DNA of 64,000 bases from Sisyra terminalis (GCA_958496175.1 OY292276.1:34492449-34556448); one strand, 5' to 3'. Numbered from the stretch's first letter, positions 30,040 through 42,424 are shown. A program made the numbers and translations. Notes: generated by a model from the sequence alone, not told the origin.

Positions 30040-31715
30040 CAGTGTCGGACAAAACTAAAGCACGGGTTGCACTTTATTTGAATTTTATTCAATAAAATTT
30101 TAAAGCATATCTCGAATTCAATTTTTCTAATTAATATAGAAAGAATATACACTGACTGTTATAAAACAACAAAAACTTATTATTATTTTCCATTAAAATA
30201 AATAATATGCATAAAAAAGTAGTAATAAGTTTAAATCTGCCTCGACAAAACTAAAGCACATACCATTAGTTATCGGTTATCGGTTATCATTTCATTTAGT
30301 TTTTAAAATTTAATAATAATAAGATCCGTTAAATCAAAAGAACGTTATTTTCTGAACACAGTGAGAGTGTTTAAATTTATTTTTAAACGACTTTTGATTA
30401 TTATTGCTCATTTACGGTCTCCGTTTCTATCTGAAAACTTCAATTTATTAAAATGGCGAGAAATAAGTATTCTGTACAGTATAAAGAAAATATTATTAGT
30501 GAATTTAATAAAGGTGAATCGGTATCAAGTATTGCAAAAAAATTCAATATTAACCATAGCGTCATTTCCCGAATTATAAGTCGTTTTCGATCTTTTGGCT
30601 CACTACATACAATTCATAAGGGTGGTAGACCGCGCAAAACCACCAAACGCGAGGACCAAGCAATCATTCGTCTTGTAAAAAAAGATCCTTTTGTATCAGC
30701 TAGGTCTATAAGAAGTGAATTAGATTTAAATATTTCATGTAGGTCCATTCAACGACGAACTGTGGAGGGGGGTTTAACGACATACAGAAGCGTGAAAAAG
30801 CCGTTTATTTCGCAAAAAAATCGACGAGCAAGACTCGAATTTGCAAGGGCGCATATCAACTGGACTGTTGCCAAATGGAGAACAGTGCTTTTTTTCTGAC
30901 GAATCAAAGTTCAACATGAAGGGTTCTGACGGATTGGCACTAGTGCGAAGACCAAAAGGACAACGCTTAAATCCACGTTATTTGAAAGGCACTGTAAAGC
31001 ATGGAGGAGGCAACGTAATGGTCTGGGGATGTTTTTCCGGCAATGGAATCGGTCCAATTCATAAAATTAACGGAATAATGGACCGCTTCATGTACAAAGA
31101 TATTCTCCAGAATGTTATGTTGCCATATGCCGAGGATGAGATGCCGTTAAAGTGGACCTTTCAACATGACAACGATCCTAAGCATACAGCTAAGTGTGTC
31201 AAAGAGTGGTTTGCTGCTAATAAAATCACTGTTTTAAAGTGGCCCGCCCAATCACCTGATCTCAATCCCATTGAAAATCTATGGGAGATTGTAGATCGAA
31301 AAATTCAGCGCGAATATTGTAAAAATAAGGATTCTCTTTTCCATCAAACAGAAAGTGCATGGAAGAGCATTCCTGGGGAGGTTTTAAACAATTTAATAGA
31401 GTCAATGCCGCGCAGATGTGCCGCAGTCCTGAAAAATAATGGATATGCCACCAAATATTAAAAAAAAATGCTATTTAATGTTAATAATCTTATATGTGCT
31501 TTAGTTTTGTCGCGGAACTTTAAAACAATTTAAAACTTTTTTATGAATATTTTTGTTTAAAATGGAAAAAAATAATAATTTTCTATTGTTTTGTAACACC
31601 AAGTGTATAGTCTTTCACTATTTATAAAAGAAAATTAAATCCAAACGTGTTTGAAAATTTTGTTCAGCTAAATTCAAACACGGTAAGGCCCGTGCTTTAG
31701 TTTTGTCCGACACTG
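30040..31715 (+). mobile_element. Tc1-type transposon with IR/DR ends
   Basis: The element starts CAGTGTCGGACAAAAC (30040) and ends with the inverted form at 31715. It is flanked by TA on both sides (30038-30039 and 31716-31717), the Tc1/mariner target site. An internal copy of GACAAAACTAAAGCAC lies 196 bp inside each end: left outer 30048 and inner 30244, right inner 31496 and outer 31692. This equal spacing is the IR/DR arrangement described for Tc1-like elements of the Sleeping Beauty type. Length is 1,676 bp. The transposase gene occupies the centre and has a single frameshift. Confidence 0.93.
30453..31461 (+). pseudogene. Tc1-family DD34E transposase, one frameshift
   Basis: The gene starts with ATG at 30453 (MARNKYSVQYKE). 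An N-terminal helix-turn-helix (residues ~10-45) is followed by GRPRK and a second helix-turn-helix, the paired-like DNA-binding region. The frame runs to TVLFF, stop. The sequence then continues in the next frame with SDESKFN. The break is a T7 run at 30889-30895 where six Ts would keep the frame. Without the extra T the product would be about 335 residues, normal for the family. Catalytic residues are all present: D (GAC 30898), D (GAC 31168, HDND) and E (GAA 31273, NPIENLW), with 34 residues between the last two. The C-terminus is intact to the stop at 31459. The enzyme would cut and paste the element at TA sites; this copy makes only a truncated protein. Confidence 0.92.
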
Positions 31716-32012
31716 TATATATGAAAAATTTCAACTCAATAGTAAGAATAATTTATAGAAAAATTATGAATAAAAACAACATTTTAGTTTAAACTACAGT
31801 CTAAATAATAACGTATATTAATTATTTCGTATCAAAGTTTATTTAGGTATCATTTTATTTTACTTTTTCGCACTGTTACTTACTTTCACGCACGGTTTCT
31901 CTACTTTCGCGCACGCTTGCCACCACGATGAGAAAACGGCTCTATACCCCCGCCACACAACGCACGAAAGTTCAACTTTAGAAGCAGTCGTTACAAAAAG
32001 TTTTTTTTATCT

Positions 32013-33970
32013 AACTTTTTACTAAGCATGTTTCTTCTTAATTATGGTTTTCTTTAGACTCTGGTCCCGATTACACCAACTTTATACGTATTTATATGCA
32101 AAGTTGAAATTCGACTTACACGAGTATCAGTTGGTTCCACCTACTGCGTAAGTTCGGGGTACTACTGTACAGTTGATTTGATTTTACTAAAGATTGTTAC
32201 AGTACCAGCAGAAGTCAGAAAATTGACCAAAAGTCGTGCAAAAATAAAAACCTTAAACGAGAGAATCAAAATGATTATTTAAAAAAGAGCGATTTCAGAC
32301 CATTATTACGGTAAAATAATTTAGTGACATAATCGTTTTAATAATTCATTTTGCATTGTTCCTTTTTTGTTATTTGAAAATTTTTATTAATCAACTTTTA
32401 AGACTTTTGTTACTAATTGTTGTAACTACACGATTATTTTATTACTGAATTTGTATAACTTATAATTACGTTTCTGTTTCCTTTGTTTGCTTACAGGATA
32501 TAGTGGATAGAGTGAATTGAAACAATGAACACTTTCTTTCGATCGTTAATCCATTGATGAGGAAGTTTCAATAATTATAGAGGCAAGTGCAACAAACAAA
32601 CGAAAGTGGTACAAATTGTTTTCCTCATTTCAAAATGCTTTTCTAAAGCTCTCTTTTTATTCAGCAATATAATTTTATTTTGTGAATTTAAGTATAGGTA
32701 CCTTAAAACAAATTTCCTTTCATCCTTTTTCAGCTTATTAGTAAATTAGTCTTTGAGTGTGGCAATGTTAAATGGATATTAATTAATTACATTTTTATTT
32801 TAATTTTATTCATCGACTCTTTTTTCTATAGATTTCTACTAAAGAAAAAACATGTTTTACCAAAGAAATTTTTTATCATTGTTAAACTTCTTAGACAAAT
32901 TTAAACTCTTTATCTTGACGTATTACCGATGTATTGGAATTTTTTTTAGGTAAATTATGTTTTGCGATCTTTTTCTGACAATAATAATAATGAAATAGAG
33001 GGGTATCAAGTAATTAACGCTTGGTGCAAGATGCATGTATACGTAGGAATATAACCGCCAGTCATGGTTAAAGAACGAGAAAAAAAAACTAATTATACAC
33101 TTGAATAGCATTAATCAAGCAGTCTACGATGTTCGACATATCTAACCCTCGCACCCCTCATAGATCGCCGCGTCATCTTATTCATCTTTACTTGTCACTC
33201 TTCTCAATGGGCGCCTTATTCTTTTAATACCCATCAACATAAAATATATTCACATATCCTTACCAACCTTCTCTCATTTACGCCACTGACCAAAAACATG
33301 GCAATTTTCATATTTATTCTTTGTTTGGCCGCTTACTATATTTTATCTTCGCGTTAGTGCAATTTTACTGAAATGCTCATTTTAGATCAAATTTATCATT
33401 GAAATCAAAAATTATTTTAATAGTCAAATATATTTTTTCCATTTAATAGAGTACTATGAGTAGATACTACGTTAGTTTGCGCAAGGAGATCGACTGGTGC
33501 CGTCGCATACTGGATGGAAGATGATGAAGAATAATGAACGTTGAGAATGCATCTAAAGAGGCTGAGGAGGACTAATGATACAGCAAGTCTATCCGTTCAT
33601 TCGGTCATCCCATCAAACAACATCCTCTATTTACGATCCGCCCCATAGAGTTGCTAAGTTTTGATCGGTTAGATAAGATTGCTTTCGACTATTTCAAGAA
33701 ATCTTTTATAAATGGTACACAGTCACCAACCAATGAAAGATACAACATATTTTATTCGAAATAAAGAGCACCCAAAAATTCACAATAGAAGTAATTTTGA
33801 TAATGAAGAAGGATTTTTCTATTGATTTATAAATAGAATGAGATAATGGGAAAATTATTTCAAAATAACAGAATTGCAAAATGAGTAAATGATCCACGGA
33901 TGTTTACATAATACCTATTACTAAAGTTCATAGTCATTACTAACGTAAAACAATCAAAACTTTAATTCAC
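32013..33970. other. Mostly A+T-rich non-coding sequence
   Basis: No recognisable coding or transposon ends. Two patches with more G+C (33120-33250 and 33455-33690) look like decayed repeat or LINE sequence, but I cannot assign them. Confidence 0.45.
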
Positions 33971-33984
33971 ATTTTCACGGAAGG

Positions 33985-34160
33985 GCTTTAAATTTAGCAA
34001 AATCTATGTATTTGACTATCTCTGATAGCCAAATTGTGCTAAGAGCATTGGTATAGCCACAGGTCAACTACAAACTACTATGGGAGTGCTAGCATATCGA
34101 TTTATCTTACCTATTCGTACCTTATTGATCTGGCCGCCATACACCAAGTAATATTGGATT
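33985..34160 (+). pseudogene. RNase H fragment of an I/R1-like LINE
   Basis: Translation gives LAKSMYLTISDSQIVLRAL, a stop, then PQVNYKLLWEC. After a frame change a LIW..YTK stretch follows. This resembles the SDSQAALKAL...S.LVWEC...LIWVPGH core of the RNase H domain in I/R1-like non-LTR retrotransposons; the catalytic aspartate of SDSQ is kept. Only about 55 residues are recognisable. Related fragments at 41.8 and 50.0 kb are on the same strand. Confidence 0.5.
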
Positions 34161-34559
34161 GAGTAAGTACTATAAGGGCATATGGGAAAACGAAAAGGAT
34201 GATTTTTTATCCGTCAAGAAGATTCGTAAAAGAAGTGTAAGTCTCCGATATCAGTACTGAACTAGTTGAACAACATCTTATTCCCCGGTTGGTAAAATTT
34301 TCGTCTTCTCAGCTTATAATTGGTTAATTGATGAAGATTGCATCGTTGAGGTTTTCCAAACCTCGTCCTAGTGAACCCTAGGGAAAAAAATAACGGTGAG
34401 TGTCCGCGCAATGTACGCACATAAGAAACTATTCTTATTTGTCGTAATTAAAAAAAAAATTTTAATCCACGTCCATAGCATATTCCAATAGTGTCTGAAA
34501 TGGTGCATCAAAGATAGTAGTTTGTGATAACTAAAATATGACACAATTTTTACTTTTAA

Positions 34560-35722
34560 CGCCAATATAGTAGGCTTGGGCTATAATGTATGACGGCAAA
34601 GACAGAAAATAAAGTTATAAACACACACATATGAGTGTAATATAGATATTATAGTTTTTTTTCTCAATTTTGAACAACTGATTGTTGTCATTGGTTTCAA
34701 CTGTCATTTCGTTTCCATTCAATTACTAACTTTCGCCATTTGTCAATTTCGTTATTATCAGTATTTAGTGGTGTTTATTTCCCAGAATTTTCTACTTTGT
34801 TTATTATAGTTTAATTCGCGATTCTTTTGTAAATTCAATTTTAATATCGTACAATTTGCCCTCTTGTTGGTAAATTTTCATTATGACCTGATTTAGCGAA
34901 TCAATTTAAAAACATAGTAGAAATGCAACGTTGCCAGATATTGATGTTGCTAAAAGGAGACATGAGCCAAATTGGCTACTTATACATACTGTAGAGTATT
35001 TCACAATATTATACACAATTGACTATTTATATAAATTTGTCTCTAAATGAATTCACTGTTTATAAATACAGCATGGGCCACTTATACGAAAAAAACTTAT
35101 CAAAATCATTTAGCATGTAGAAGTGGATTTTAGTCGTAAACTATCATGTATAAGTATGAAAAAACAGTCATTTGTATGTGGGATACAGTTTGTATAAATA
35201 GTTGATTGCGTGTACCTACAGCACATACCAGTAGCGACGGAGTAAAAATTGAATGATTACAATAGTAACTGTTTAATTTTATTTTCCATTTATTTTTATG
35301 TACCTATTGAAATTGATGTTTATTTAAAATATTAAAAAATATAATGCTATATAATGTTTCAATCGACTTTGATATCAATAGTTTAAATGTAAAATAACAA
35401 CTAACGGTTCCAACTGGTATGACTATTATCTCTTCCTGGCACTTTTAACTTCGTTATCGATCATTTCAATTAATTTCCTCTACCGAATAACAAAAAACCT
35501 GTGCTAGCAGTCAACTCTGTTGGCTTGATTGCGTTTTAGTACAAAAATGCAAATCGCTCCCAAAAATCGGTCAGCTTTCACTCACTTGAAGTTTCTCGCT
35601 AACTATTTTTAAAAAACTTCCTACTGTAGCGTCCGAGCGTCATTTTATTAACAATTCAGTCTGATTATTTTTTTACAAGAAGCCACAGAAAGCTGCTAAA
35701 GAAGTATAACTTCAAAAAAAAA
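34560..35722 (-). repeat. Composite interspersed repeat, minus copy
   Basis: Read on the minus strand from 35722, the order is GAAGTTATACTTCTTTAGC, CTACAGTAGGAAGTT, GTGAAAGCTGACC, GCGATTTGCAT, then ATACAGTTTGTATAA-like words (35225-35000). A module then occurs that is also found in the long-TIR element at 4.7 kb (34990-34790), followed by GAAATGACAGTTGAAAC (34745-34560). The first and last blocks match the plus copy at 26.0-27.3 kb. There is no coding content. Confidence 0.55.
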
Positions 35723-38459
35723 ATGGGTTATATCCTTTATTGTTTGTTGGTCGATAAAAGTCACAACGTCTTGAAAAATAAAATCAAACTCTCGTCAGAA
35801 ATACTGAAAAAATTGTAACTAGAAGTGAATAATTAATGTAATATTGATGATATAATGATTCTTAAAATTTAATGTATTTTAATTTTTAAATGTCAAATAT
35901 TTATCAAATATGAAAACGTATAATTTATAGCTCATTAAAATACATTTTGCATAACATCAAACCTGCTGTTACATAGACTGACATAGACTACGTTTGTAGA
36001 GTTCTTAAGAATGGTTTTTGAATTTCAATATTCAAAATATTTAAAAATAAGAGTGTTCAAGATGCACTGAAGAGAGAAATCCGCAGTATTTAATTTGTTC
36101 AGTTACATCTCAAATCATTTCTCTCTAGCACTCCATCAATCAGAGTTCTATGCGATTATTTATGACTCAGCCTTTTTGCTGCAGCTTTTCAATTTCAAAC
36201 TCTCATAAAAAACTCATTTCAATATTAAAGATTGAGGTGTGTAACAAGGAAATCGACGATAACACATATCTGAATGCGAGGTCAGGCGTCATCAACCATT
36301 CGTCAATATGCTGACAGAACCGCGAGAAAATTTACGATAGCAAATCCTTACAATTTCACTGCCAATTTTTGGTCTCTATTTTTTGCTTATATTTTTTCCA
36401 TGGTCAAGTATTTGCTTTTTTTTAGGAAAACCGCTTGAAAAACGTATAAACTATCGAATTACGAATTTGAAAATAAACATACAAGTTGAGCGAAATAGTT
36501 GTTAGCGTGATTCAAACGCATTAATCATAGATTCCATATCCATTTTAAAATAGAGTTATAAATTATTTTACTCTACAACAACCAGACAAATATTGGAACA
36601 ACACGAAAATGTATTACAGTCTAATATTCGAAGTTCTCTGAATTTGGAAAGCGTGTTTCAAATTCCACTATTTTCAAGAATTGCAGAAGCCATAAAGAAA
36701 CATTTAAATAAATGTATTTATATTCATATATTACCTAGCCTATATGCAATAAAGGATCGTAAATTTGAGATTCTTTTAAATGCTTAAGATAATAACAAAC
36801 ATTTGAAAGGTATAAATTAGATTCCGATAAAAATAAATCTTTATTAGTACTAAGATCAGAAAAAAGACTATGAGCTTTTAAAAGAATGAAGTGTAAATAA
36901 CAAAATATCATAAAACATTAAATCGAAAACTAAATTTGGAAATTTATTCAACGATCTCCAGCAAATTTATTCTCATAACATTGCCTGAAATTTCCTTACG
37001 AAAAAAATTTGCAATTTTGCACTCATCAGTTGTAAATAGTTTCGCTGGATCATTAAGATTTTATGACTAGGAATACCTTATATACACTTTAATATCAGGA
37101 TTGTATTCTTATTGACATTAAATAAAAAAAACTATTTTATACTACTAAGAAATGATAAAATTATGACGAACATATATTATAAAATAAGAAACGTTGTGTC
37201 GTTAACAGCTTTAACGATCACCGTCGTATCTTCGTATCTTCTTTATAATAATATAAAAGTTATTTAACACACATTCTCCCATTAGAAATAATCATCTAAT
37301 AACCAAATGGTCACTTAATATTATTACAATTGAGTTATTTGTTAGTTATATGTAAGTAGATGCGGTCAAACTCGGTGGTGCATATTGTTGTTGGTAAGTA
37401 TTTTGGTACAAATAAGAGAAAACATGTTTCATTTGAATATTTAAATGCAGTCAACAATTTTTATAAGTAAATATTAAGTACATATCAATTTTCATCAAAA
37501 TTCATTTATGTAAAAGTATGTGTCATTTTAAGATTGAAGCAATTTGAAATGTACTCTATTCTTGCATAGATAAAGAGTCCACAAAAACAACTCCACAGTT
37601 TTACTTCACGAAGTACGGGAAGGAATAATTATGGGTGAACCATCGTCTAAGTCGGGAAACCAAGGCCAGTTACTCCAAATTGGGTAAAAATATAAGTTTT
37701 GGAAATAATTAGGACCTTTATCTAATTTGCTACTATATAAATGTGTTAGTGTTTTTCTAAACCATTGTTTAAACTTAAACAATTCAGCGAGATATACGGG
37801 ATGGGCCATCTCTTTCAACACTACTGAGGGGAGTGAGGGGTAATATCGAGTTACGTAAAATTATTTTGGGCTAGTAATTAAAAAGTTCCCCAACTGCTGG
37901 TCTAAGACAAGGAGAAGCATTGCTTCGGCTACCAAACTATATCTCATTTTTTCCCTTTATACCTTATGCCATCTTAGAGTACCTTAAACAATTAAGACAA
38001 TGCCAACATAATATACCTACATTTCTCTTCAGAGACTCTCAGTTGACTTTGCAAGAATTACTCTGAATAAAATAGATGAGTTAGTTTCTTTTTTGCGTGG
38101 TCTGCTTGCTCTCTGGAACAACCCGGGCGTAAATAATTAATGCCCTTAATTAAAAAAACCCCTTACTTTGTAGGCCTTGGTACCTTCTAAATATCGGCGC
38201 CATTGGATTTTTGGTCCCCTACTGTCCCATCACTATGCCACTGCTCAGATGTCAAAACCGATATCATCGTTGGTATCACTGTCTATCTAAATTATCTATT
38301 ACTACTAGTCTAATTTATAAAATCTTTAAGTATGGCAAGGGTTCTATAATACGTAAAAACTTTGGTAAGGGTTTCATGAGAAAACGAGTCTGGAAAACCC
38401 CGTCCTATGCGAGCCTAATAGTGGAAATATGTCGTATATATCTAAAATAATCTAGTACC
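35723..38459. other. A+T-rich non-coding sequence
   Basis: No gene that I can support. Short frames at 37606-37821 (-) and 38211-38450 (+) lie in a slightly less A+T-rich patch but show no domain. They could be relics of an unrecognised element. Confidence 0.45.
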
Positions 38460-38467
38460 CTCTAGAT

Positions 38468-38720
38468 CAGTGGTTCTCACTTAAAATTAGGCTATTGCCG
38501 CATTAAAGACTTCAACGGTCCTATGCAATTCCCTTGTAGTCGCACCAAATATGGATTTTTGGATGTGGTAACACAGCTGTTTTATTTATATAAAAAGACT
38601 CAATTTATAAGTATATATTCAATCAAAGACAACATTATTTGTATTTTTTAAAATATCAATATTTACTAAGAGACGTTTTTCGAAGGAATGTTTGTTGGTG
38701 ACCGCAAATGAGTACCACTG
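38468..38720. mobile_element. hAT MITE with perfect 8-bp TSD
   Basis: The left end reads CAGTGGTTCTCA and the right end, read inward, CAGTGGTACTCA (11 of 12 identical). The element is flanked by CTCTAGAT on both sides (38460-38467 and 38721-38728), a perfect 8-bp duplication as made by hAT transposases. At 253 bp it has no coding capacity and must rely on an autonomous relative. Confidence 0.92.
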
Positions 38721-38728
38721 CTCTAGAT

Positions 38729-40249
38729 TTATAAGAACCTTAGTGCACGAATGTATTCACTCATACTATAAATAAAAGTATACTTAAAAATTCTTAACAA
38801 ACTACTGAAGTTATCTATTCTGCACAAAATATATGGAAAAGATTGCATTCACGGAATCTTCGAGATGTGTTCCCTAATGTAAATTTGCTCTGCACATTTT
38901 TTGAGCTCCAGCGACAAATTGATCAGGAGAAAGATCTTTTTCTACCTTGAAGAGGATGAAAAGTTGCTAACGTGCAATACTCACGATAAATTTAATGCCC
39001 TGGTATTACTATCTATTGAACTTCAATTATTACAAGAAGTTGAGTACGATGATATAATCGACGTTTTAACGCAAATCATAGTAAGGAAGAAGTTAATAAG
39101 AAAAATTATAGTTGGGAAAAATATTTGAGTTATATTTATCTTTGAAAAATAAAACTGGAATTAATTAGTTATATTTAAAGAAGTTTTTATAAGTGATTGA
39201 CCTTGATAACCCTCATGTTATGGAGCAGCAAAGGTGATATACCAAATAGGATCTAGGGCAGCACCGGACCTAAATTGATCAATGATCATCTTAACCGTTT
39301 TTCTGGAAAAAGTTAATAGAAAATAATTAAAAATTATTTTTTTCATTTGTAGGATAATGGCTGGAAAAGCTGCTCACAAAAACGGGAAGGGTTATATAAA
39401 AACTCAGTAATAAGAACAAACTAGAACTTATTTCCAAATTTTGCGAGCAATTTTTCAAATGTAACTTAACGGTTAAAAATTGAACTCAACGAACTTTCAA
39501 GACGATAAAAAATACAAAAAATATAAGAAAACATATTAATTACAATAAAAAATTGTAAATTAAACTCTTTTTTCTGAAACAATCTTAATTTATTTTACTT
39601 GTTTTTTTTTGCACATTACAAAATTAGTTTCGTTTTTGCGAATAATTGTGTTAATGAACATCAAGCTAAAAAACAAACGTATTGTTGAATGTATATAAAT
39701 CAATCGCTCATTAATCGTTAATTTTGGTGTTTTAGAATGAGGGTCACTAACCTTGGTGAAAATTGCAAGAAAAATAAGCATCTGAAATGAAATAAACACA
39801 AGCGCATCAGTGCATTTTTAAATTCGGTGTTTCCCATTATAGATGCGATTGAGTAAAAGCTAAAAATAAGAAAAAAAAAACTTTATATAAATACAAAGCA
39901 AATACGAATTTTTATCCAATGGAAATTCTCAGAAACAAATCTTTGTTTAGCAGTTTTTTTTTGTTCTGCCAAAAAATTTTCATTGACTTGTCTTTTTAAA
40001 AAGAAATGTTCTAGTTTTTTTAAGTACATTTATGTCGGAAGAATTTTTTTCTTTGCTCTTAAATGTAAATGTATTTATACATAACGCAGAACTACTTCTT
40101 ATATTTATCCAAGGTTATAATATTATATTAGCTTAATCTAGCTTCTTCGTGAACGTGGCGTGCTGTAATATTGAGTTGATGATGTATTATTTTTTGTAGG
40201 AAAATGTGCATTAAAAATTAAAAATAAAATACTTTAGGTCTACTGGTGG
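38729..40249. other. A+T-rich non-coding sequence
   Basis: No supportable gene. A 75-codon frame at 38901-39128 has charged helical composition but no motif that I recognise. Confidence 0.45.
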
Positions 40250-40350
40250 CCAAGTAGTCTAGGTGGCCGCTTCAAAACTGGTATGTAGGTGTTTGGTTCG
40301 TATCTCGTATTGAGCAAATTTTCGATATTTCTCAAATTACAGATTTTTAT
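40250..40350 (+). repeat. tRNA-derived SINE
   Basis: An A-box-like TGGCCAAGTAGTC (40248-40262) and a B-box-like GGTTCGTATCTC (40296-40307) are spaced about 45 bp, as in tRNA-derived SINEs. A body with AAATTTTCGATATTTCTCAA follows, the same order as at 5.1 kb. The acceptor and anticodon stems do not pair, so it is not a functional tRNA gene. Confidence 0.55.
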
Positions 40351-41754
40351 TAACCTTAGAGTCACTAAAGACTTTGGTAGTTATAAATAGACGGTAAATA
40401 ACAATAAAAAAATACTTAATTGCTACTATATTAGCATCTTTTTTAATGTAATTTGCCCACCTTTTTATATACCTACATTTCGGCTATTAGAATTTATGAT
40501 AGATAATATTATTGTTTGTTCTTATCATTCTCTTTTTTAGTTAAATCTTATAGTATAAATAAGTTGAATTTTAATTTCCAACAATAAACCAGTGTATCAA
40601 ATCAAACTAATATCTTTTGATAATTAAACGTAATTCATTGCCTTAAAGTGTACATTTTCGTTAATTTTGTTTTAACTTATAATTTATGCGATTCGTTCAT
40701 CGAATTTTATCCAAAAATTTTGATCTCTTTTTCCATGAAAGAGCAAATAGATTACACAAACTTTACTATAGAAACTCTTGTAATCTCATTCTTTAGGCGA
40801 TATTTCATTTTCCAATCAAAAAGTATTATAATTTAAATTTTTTTCAAGTAATGCCATAGTTGACCATAGTACTCTTATTTCTCTGTAGTCATATGATTTT
40901 ATTAATTTAACAGCTGTCTTCTATCAAATTATTTGTCTTTTTCTAAAAAAAATTGAATTAACCCTAAAATAAATATTTAAGTCTGTCAATATTGTTGACA
41001 TCGAACGGTAATTAGTTGAATCCTCGGACAGCTTGAGTAACGAATGACAGTCTCTTGGGTTATTTACTAAAAGACGGAGCAGCTTTTATGCAATTCCACG
41101 TGCACATATTTAGCACACATGCTTCTGGATCTTTGTATATTTCTTACAGACTAGCATTGAAGACAAAATTAAAGAAAAAGGAGAATAGGCCTGAAGAACT
41201 AATACTAGAGGTTATTTATAAATTTCCTAAGGGTCTTCATCGACATATACTTCTTTTTTTTATTCGGAGCTTTCAAGTAGTATCCAGTATTCCATAGTAC
41301 AGTTTTCCATATTCTAGCCAGTATTCCATATACAAAGACTGTTATTCATTTAAACGGTTACTATTCGAAAAGTATTCCCATCAACTCGTTTTAACTACAG
41401 AAATGAGTATGACAAAGAATTGAACGGACATAATATTAAACGCTTTTATAGGGTATCCATTCATTCCTTGATGGAAGGTGTTTTCCACTCATTTTATACC
41501 TATTTTTTAATCTACAAAAATCCATTGCTACAAAATCATTGTTATAAAGAAGTAAAAAACAAGTTTCTCAACTTTTTTAGTGGCGCCTGAAGAACTGTAG
41601 CCATACCAAATATTCGGTTGTCGGAATATTTTGTCCTGGAATAATTTTTTGGAAATATTTGGTCTGTGGATATTTTATAGGGGGATCAAATATCATGGAA
41701 CAAACACTATGATACTGTAACAGCGATATGAAAAGAAAATATCATAACAAAACT
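40351..41754. other. A+T-rich non-coding sequence
   Basis: Nothing recognised. The region from about 41580 may hold further decayed sequence of the LINE that begins to be readable at 41756, but I cannot translate it confidently. Confidence 0.4.
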
Positions 41755-41755
41755 C

Positions 41756-42424
41756 TCTAATCTGGGAATGCAAAACACTCTTCATCCAGTTGGGAACGTT
41801 CAAGAAGATAACACTTGCTAGGTACCGAAGCACTCTCATATCAAAGGTATCGAGGAGGTAGACAACCTTGCAAAGGCAGGTTCAAAAACGCCATTTATGG
41901 GTCTAGAATCGGCTATAGGTTTACCGATATGCACAACACTGAGTCAAGTAGCCAGAATGGACTCAAAATGAGAAAAAAAAGCCGGAAAAAAGCCTGGAAT
42001 AATTACTCAGGAAGTAAATTTTCAGAGGTTATGATAAAGAAAACAACAAAAGATATCTAAATTTAGGAAGGAAGAACATTAAAATGCTGGTAGGTTTGTT
42101 AACAGTATACTACAGTTTGAGAAAGCATCTCCAAACTATAAGGAAAAATAATGAGCCTAGTGCTTGCAGGAAATGTGGCAAAGATAATGAAACTACCTCC
42201 CACGTACTATTTGATTGTCCAACTAAAGTCGTCTCAGCTGTCTTGATCCACCCGGACAAGAGCTGGGAATGGATACATAAAGATCCAATTGACAACTGAG
42301 ATTTATATCAGAAGCAGACCTGACTAATTGGAACCAGAAACAAATATGGGGTGCAATAGTTCTTACAGGATGCAGTGCGGTGGAACTCTTAGGAGAGGTC
42401 CCCAGTAAAAAAGAAGAAGAAGAA
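41756..42424 (+). pseudogene. I/R1-like LINE 3' end: RNase H tail, zinc-binding C-terminus, (GAA)n tail
   Basis: In one frame 41756-41971 reads a degraded RNase H tail with HSHIKGIEEVDNLAKAGSK, followed by TPFMG. This parallels the GH..I.GNE.AD.LA..G...PF.GPEP region of I/R1-like LINEs. After a frame change 42060-42299 encodes NLGRKNIKMLVGLLT, then a CRKCGKDNETTSHVLFDCP zinc-binding motif (C-X2-C-X8-H-X4-C), the usual end of these ORF2 proteins. The 3' sequence ends in a short (GAA)n tail at 42411-42424. One in-frame stop and two frame changes show decay. Everything upstream, including the reverse transcriptase, is missing, as expected for 5'-truncated LINE insertions. Confidence 0.75.

Larger units (their letters stand above)
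29967..32012. repeat. Inverted-repeat element disrupted by the Tc1 insertion
   Basis: TTTTTTGTAACGACTGCTTC at about 29972, followed by TAAAGTTCAA, is repeated in inverted orientation at about 31973-32006 (TTGAA/CTTTAGAAGCAGTCGTTACA). The two arms bracket the Tc1 element and about 250 bp of other sequence at 31718-31970. That sequence has CTTTCGCGCAC-type short repeats. Without the Tc1 insert the element would be about 370 bp. Its superfamily is unknown. Confidence 0.5.

Noticed and set aside
37606..38450. Candidate exons in a less A+T-rich patch
   Set aside because: Frames of 71 and 79 codons show no domain, no credible splice context and no similarity that I recognise; kept as unassigned.
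40248..40325. Possible tRNA gene
   Set aside because: A- and B-box-like words are present, but the acceptor, D and anticodon stems do not pair. The same head with the same downstream body occurs at 5.1 kb, which fits a SINE.
42110..42295. A 61-codon minus-strand frame
   Set aside because: It is antisense to the LINE zinc-binding C-terminus, which explains the sequence better.
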